Shown: in pieces, positions 59,281-64,000 of the stretch
Numbering within the stretch: the first letter of the stretch is position 1
How the letters are laid out: every line of letters starts with the position of its first letter
NCBI GenBank assembly: GCA_022661535.1
Contig: JAKULF010000016.1
Span: forward strand, 682,001 to 746,000
Direction: 5' to 3'
Length of the DNA stretch: 64,000 bases
Origin: Eutypa lata
Lineage: Eukaryota > Ascomycota > Sordariomycetes > Xylariales > Diatrypaceae
Position numbers and translations under genes: made by a program
The notes under the pieces: model-generated
Databases searched by the model: none
Told to the model about the DNA's origin: nothing
What the model saw: the letters and a program-made list of their open reading frames with translations, nothing else

Positions 59281-62200
59281 ATGGCGACACTACCTCCAGA
59301 TGGCCGGGACTTCGACGGCGATGATATGCGCGACGTTATAAGGAACCATAATTTCTCGGTCCCAGCATGGTTTCCCGAAGACCTGGGCAAACCAGTGGTC
59401 ATTGAATGTCCATACCAATACACTACTAATCCTGCTAAGGCAAACACCCTTGATTTGTCAATCGGATACCGCATTCTTAATATCAGCGAGTTTTTAAAGA
59501 ACGAGAACAATAAAGTGGCATTCCTTCGCCACAACTCGATATCCAGTTATAAATACTGGCTAGATACTACTGGTACGTCTGACTCCTTTTCACTTGCTAG
59601 ACACTATGCTGAATCATTTATATAGTAGCTGCTTGTGCAAAGCCCTTATACATGAACTACAAGGATGACGCTTCTCCGTCACGGAATTGGAAGACTGTAG
59701 CCCAATATATTCCAACACTCTCCAACGACGACACTTACCACAGTTACCGAACTGGTGTCGAAGAAGATATTAAACCTTATGAGATTTCGGATTCGACCAA
59801 TACACATGTTCCTAAATCCACCGCATCACTTATCGAGGAGCTTCTTGTTGCTCGGCGCCTTATGCTTCATGACCCGGAGCGCTTTTGCGAAGACGCAGCT
59901 ACAAATACCGACCCTCTCTTTTGGGGCTTCTCCATCACCAACTGGATTCGGGCATGTGTTGCCGTTCGGAGTGCCATAGCTCGGCGTAAAAAGAAGACAT
60001 ACAACTATGCAGAGTGCCCGGATAAAAATAAGTGGACTGTTAAACCATGTCCCATCGTTCCAAATACAAGTAACTCTACATCATCAACGTCTGCAACGCC
60101 TGCAATATCATCTCCTGCAATGATTAACATGGTGAATCTCACCAATAATGCCGCCTCACCACCAGTACTTCCAAACCAAGATCTTGTGCATAACATGCTC
60201 AATGGTATTGATGACGACATTCACACAAAAAGCTTTTTGGATTTTCAAAAAGCTAGCCCGGAGGAGCAAAATCTCCACAGGTTACATGTGATGCAGGGGA
60301 TTTCTTACACTCTTCAAGACCTATTACATGCAAAGAAGGAAAATGAATACATCCAGTCGCTACCTGTCCTGGGACAGGAGCATATGAGTCGCCTTATTGC
60401 CTTTTTCCATTCTCGACAGCAACAGGTATGTCCCCCTTTTACATGTATGAATATTTATGCCCCAGGTAATATTCATATAAATTGTATTGTGGTGATAATG
60501 CGTTTCCTAAATTCCATAATTTAGAATGTTGCTTATGGGTCTATTATTAATCTTACCAATATCCTTCAGTTCAACACAAATATTTCCAACAATGTGTGGC
60601 AAAAGTTCGACGCGGCTACCATCCTTTTCCCACGAAGAAGTGGCCCGAGTTTAAGACAAGTACATTACTATCAATCTATATTATGTACACATGCTAACTC
60701 TGTCCAGCTTCGAGCCCCACCACCAAAGTCAGGGTATGACGATAGCAATCTCACGGCAAGGCGAAGTCATCTCGGGGAGCTTGGGGTTTATGCTACAGAC
60801 TACCAGATGCAAGATTCAACCGAGTGTTTTTCCATGCTCTCTCGTTGGCCTTTTGTAGCTGTCAACAACAGCGCTCCTTCAAGTGGCAAAGTAGTAGTGA
60901 ACCTCATGGTTCAATTCCATAAAGCCTGCGCGCAACTCTGCAACGACGAATCAGTTCAACATTCGTTTAGCGTCTCTCGGCCTACGCTATATTTCTGCTC
61001 GTCCCATTCTATAGCGGATACCTTCCACACCGCATTAAGAGCATACCCCGGTATTTTTAGCATCAAGGTCCTATATTCCGGCAATAATATGGCGGCTTCT
61101 GTTGCGGATACCTATATCCTCAAAGACCTTGATGCGCTCCGGAAGTATATAGACAACCTTCCAAAGATACCTGGACTCCAGCAAGTAATGGATACCTACC
61201 AAAATACCCAGTTGTATAGTAGAGACTAATGATGGTTCATTTAGATACCCATTGTCTTGATAATCACAACATTCGACGAGTTCTACAGAATCGTGTTCGT
61301 CAAAAACAGGAAGAAGCCTACTCAATTCTCACCCCATGAGCTCCGAAAACACTTTCTAGCAGTTAAAGGTGACACTGGTCAAGACGTAAACGTGGCAGAG
61401 GCTTGTCGCGTGCCTTTTACTCGCAGTACGTCTTGTTATCCCAAACCCCTTTCAGCACTGTCGACTGTATTGAATAATCCCCTAACTTCATTATACAGAC
61501 CTTCGTCTTAACAAAAGCGCTACCGTACTGTCTTTCGAAGAACAGGCTGATTTCAAATGGGGTCTTGTTATTGTACAAGATGCGGAACACGTCCAAGAAC
61601 CGCTTTCCTCATTCCACCTAATGATACGTTCGTTATGCAAACAAGCTGTTCTATTATCGAGTCCGGCGGCTCTCATCAGTAAACCAACCACGCTCCTTGG
61701 ATATCTTCTTCTGTCACCTGTTGAGGTTGTTCCTTTGACCAACCCCAACCTAGTTCACCAGGTAGGAGGATTAGCGCTGCGAGATAACAAGATCGACCCG
61801 GTAAAGTCATTCCTTGACATAAACGATAACAATATCTGCCAACACTTCGAACATACCCAAAGACAGACCGGAACCTACCCTTTGCATCTTGTTCCCTTTC
61901 ATTTTGCCCTTCAATGCGCAAAATATGACTGGGATAATGTAGCTTGCCATAGTCTTTCCAAAATGGTAGTCTCCCACATTGTTGTTGACCAGGAAGGCTT
62001 ATCAGGGGCATACAACCGAGATCTCACTCCAAATCCCCCATCCCTTATTTCGGACATGCGCGGAACAACTCGTGTCGTCGGCCCCTATCCCCGAATTCCG
62101 CCCAGTTCAACCAACCTCGAGCATTCAGATCGGCACCCGTCATCTCTATCAACGAAATTTGATAACCGCGTTTCGACTGACTGGGGCATGAAGTTGGCCT

Positions 62201-64000
62201 GTGAGGCCCGACCCCATTCTGCAGGATTCCTACAGGTGTTGCCTGCTGTGACCAGGATCCACGGTGCGAAACCCCGCAATGGGGTCGCTCAACATGAACT
62301 CCCACACCAGGCAGTACACTTACAACTACAGCTAACCAGAGATTGGGGCATGCACCTTCTTCATGGCCTCACTTCTAGCAGTGCCAAATTCTCAGCTCCA
62401 ACATCCCGTGAGCAGTGGCTGCGCTCGTATTGCCACGACTCGCCTTTACTATCCGCCTTTGCCCTGCGAATTTTCGAGCTCTTCCTCTGCGGCCCAAGCG
62501 ATCAAGGATCTACTAGTCGTGTTGTTGTCGTTATAGAAGATCTTTTCTTCGCACAGTGAGTCCATTTGCCGTTTACATGTATTTTCTTCCTGTTTAACAC
62601 CATAATCACCTTGCTAGATTCTGTAACTTGGGGCACCCTAGAAAGGATCCATTAAATTACAGAATCTAAGAATGTCCCTATTTGAAATCGCTATATGTAT
62701 TTCAAACCCCTAACATATTCTAGTCACGTCATGGTAATTTTGGCACTGGCCGGGGTCAAAGCCAGATACCTACACCCTTCAACGAGAAAAAACAAGCAAG
62801 ACCTCCTTGACGACTTTAACGATCCAGCCTCTACGCTACAGGCCATTCTCATCCCAAAAGAAGCAGTTCACACAGATCTCTCAAAATCCTGCTATCGCAC
62901 GATCCTGTTTGACTTCCCGTCAACTACGACCCAGCTTATAAAAGCTGTAGGTCAACTATCAACGCATTCTCAGACAAAACGTGTGAATATAACCGCTTTC
63001 CTCAGGCGACAGTCTTACCAAGAGAATGTGGCTGCAGACTCCCTTGGTGGTCTTGTCGATGAACTCATGATGAGGTCATCCCTTGGAAGTTTAGGGCCTG
63101 GCACTGCAGTCATCCAGCGCATTGTGGCCTTTGAGATCCTACGGCATATTTTCAATATGCCCTACAGCTTGTGGTCGTTGCATCGTATACGCAACTCGTC
63201 ATTCGAAGCTAAAGATGATGAAATAATCGACATTGCCATCTTCAGCAATAAGGTCGCCCACGGCTTCTTACCGCTCTTTCAGAACCCTACACGCACCAAC
63301 AAGTGTTGGGCAAGGTTTCAAGGTCACCTACCTGTACTGACAAGCATAACAGACGCCGACGTTGTTGGTGTTTATAGAACTCGAGCGTTGCAACACATCG
63401 ACTTCACACTTGAACAGTTTGTTGCCGCACTTCCGAAGCCGAACGTTGCCACTACCAACTACGCCATCCCAATTTCGAACCATCCCACGCCGAATTCATC
63501 CTTCAACCCCAATTCCAATGGTAGTTTCCAAAGTAGTACTGTTCCAACGTCCAGCAACGACCCTAGTTATGTTACTGACATTCTATCTAATACTCAATAT
63601 ACTGATGACGACGTGCCCAATAACATGAAAAGCTCCATGGACAGCACAAATTACACCCACTCCGCTTTGAATCAGTGTAAAAGTAATCCGGTCGACGATA
63701 GCTTCACTATGTTGCAAAGTAGCCCGGACTGCCTTTCCTCCCTTCTCGGCGATAACGAGGTTTCTGCCGAATTTATCGAAAACTCTCTAGACATACGTTA
63801 TGCCCACGACGGCAGCAGCCAAACAAATGAAGGTGAAACTGATACCCAAGCTGTCCTGGAAAGTAGCAGCCAACCACAAATTGATTTGGCTGATAGTGCA
63901 ACGCCTTCGGACTATGAAGAAACGCTCAAAATAATGCAGGAGGCGATGGCGGAGAGCGATGACGACCTTTTCTCAGGAGATAGCGATATTGATCTTAGCA
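59281..64000 (+). CDS. Large Snf2-like protein with degenerate ATPase motifs, 3' end outside window
   Basis: Start in a strong context (CCACCATGG). Seven exons are visible: 59281-59572, 59626-60425, 60525-60659, 60708-61184, 61245-61425, 61499-62555 and 62724-64000 (open). They give about 1406 aa so far. Residues 1-400 are unrecognised. From about 410 the Snf2 order appears: SAPSSGKVVVNLM at the P-loop position, RPTLYFCSSHSI (motif Ia), VLIITTFDEF, WGLVIVQDAEHVQEPLSSFHLMIRSL (motif II, DEAH changed to DAEH), LLSSPAALISKPTTLLGYLLLSP (motif III), then VVVIEDLFFAHHVMVILALAGVKARYLH, DLLDDFNDP and TILFDFP of the second RecA lobe. The QxxxRxxRxGQ arginine finger is replaced by QLIKAVGQLSTHSQTKRV. 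A Ser/Asp/Asn-rich tail follows. ATPase activity is doubtful; a scaffold or pseudo-helicase is likely. Confidence 0.72.

Noticed and set aside
53957..64000. Starship-type giant transposon
   Set aside because: No DUF3435/YR captain gene or recognisable element borders are visible in the window, although the cargo-like gene content is suggestive.

Overview
The window reads as an accessory, transposon-rich stretch of a filamentous ascomycete (Pezizomycotina) genome. The evidence is short GT-AG introns of about 50-230 nt, Zn2Cys6 regulators, fungal secondary-metabolism enzyme families, and AT-rich blocks in which CpA and TpG have almost vanished while CpG and CpT survive. That last pattern is the signature of repeat-induced point mutation (RIP).

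Left third (1-21528). Two RIP-destroyed blocks lie here. The first (1 to about 3250) runs off the window edge. The second (8106-21523) is a whole LTR retrotransposon: two 264-bp direct LTRs that align without gaps, flanked by a 5-bp target duplication (AGTTA/AGCTA). Between the blocks sit a broken cytochrome P450 gene and a TPR-repeat gene that looks like the C-terminal part of a fungal NLR (STAND) receptor. From 21529 to 24420 the DNA has normal base composition but only decayed, unrecognised coding scraps.

Middle (24421-51932). Thirteen genes form what looks like one metabolic cluster with no polyketide synthase, NRPS or terpene synthase. They encode an AAD/norsolorinic-type aldo-keto reductase, a Zn2Cys6 regulator, a berberine-bridge-type FAD oxidase, two paralogous SDRs, an MFS transporter, a salicylate-hydroxylase-type monooxygenase, an alpha/beta hydrolase, a quercetinase-type bicupin, a C2HC plus Zn2Cys6 regulator, a glyoxalase-fold protein, an FMN reductase with an added CxxC pair, and a second FAD monooxygenase. 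The set would fit breakdown or tailoring of a phenolic or flavonoid-like compound: cupin ring opening, hydrolase cleavage, decarboxylative hydroxylation, reductions, export. The pathway is an inference. Seven CGG-N5-CCG sites, mostly resembling CGGRWTTTCCG, lie in four intergenic regions next to the SDR1, MFS, monooxygenase, hydrolase/cupin and FMN-reductase genes, which suggests joint control by a Zn2Cys6 factor. A fragment of a phenol-hydroxylase-like gene lies just beyond the right edge.

Right (54-64 kb). A NADAR-domain gene and a macrodomain gene are divergently transcribed and are followed by a large Snf2-like gene whose ATPase motifs are degenerate and which runs off the window. NADAR and macrodomains are both ADP-ribose-processing families. 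A palindrome, ATTGTATACAAT or close variants, recurs upstream of these genes and of a small upstream ORF. A possible ADP-ribosylation-linked chromatin or genome-defence module is the most novel proposal here.

Intron-exon structures were inferred by eye from splice consensus, frame continuity and family resemblance. No searches were run.
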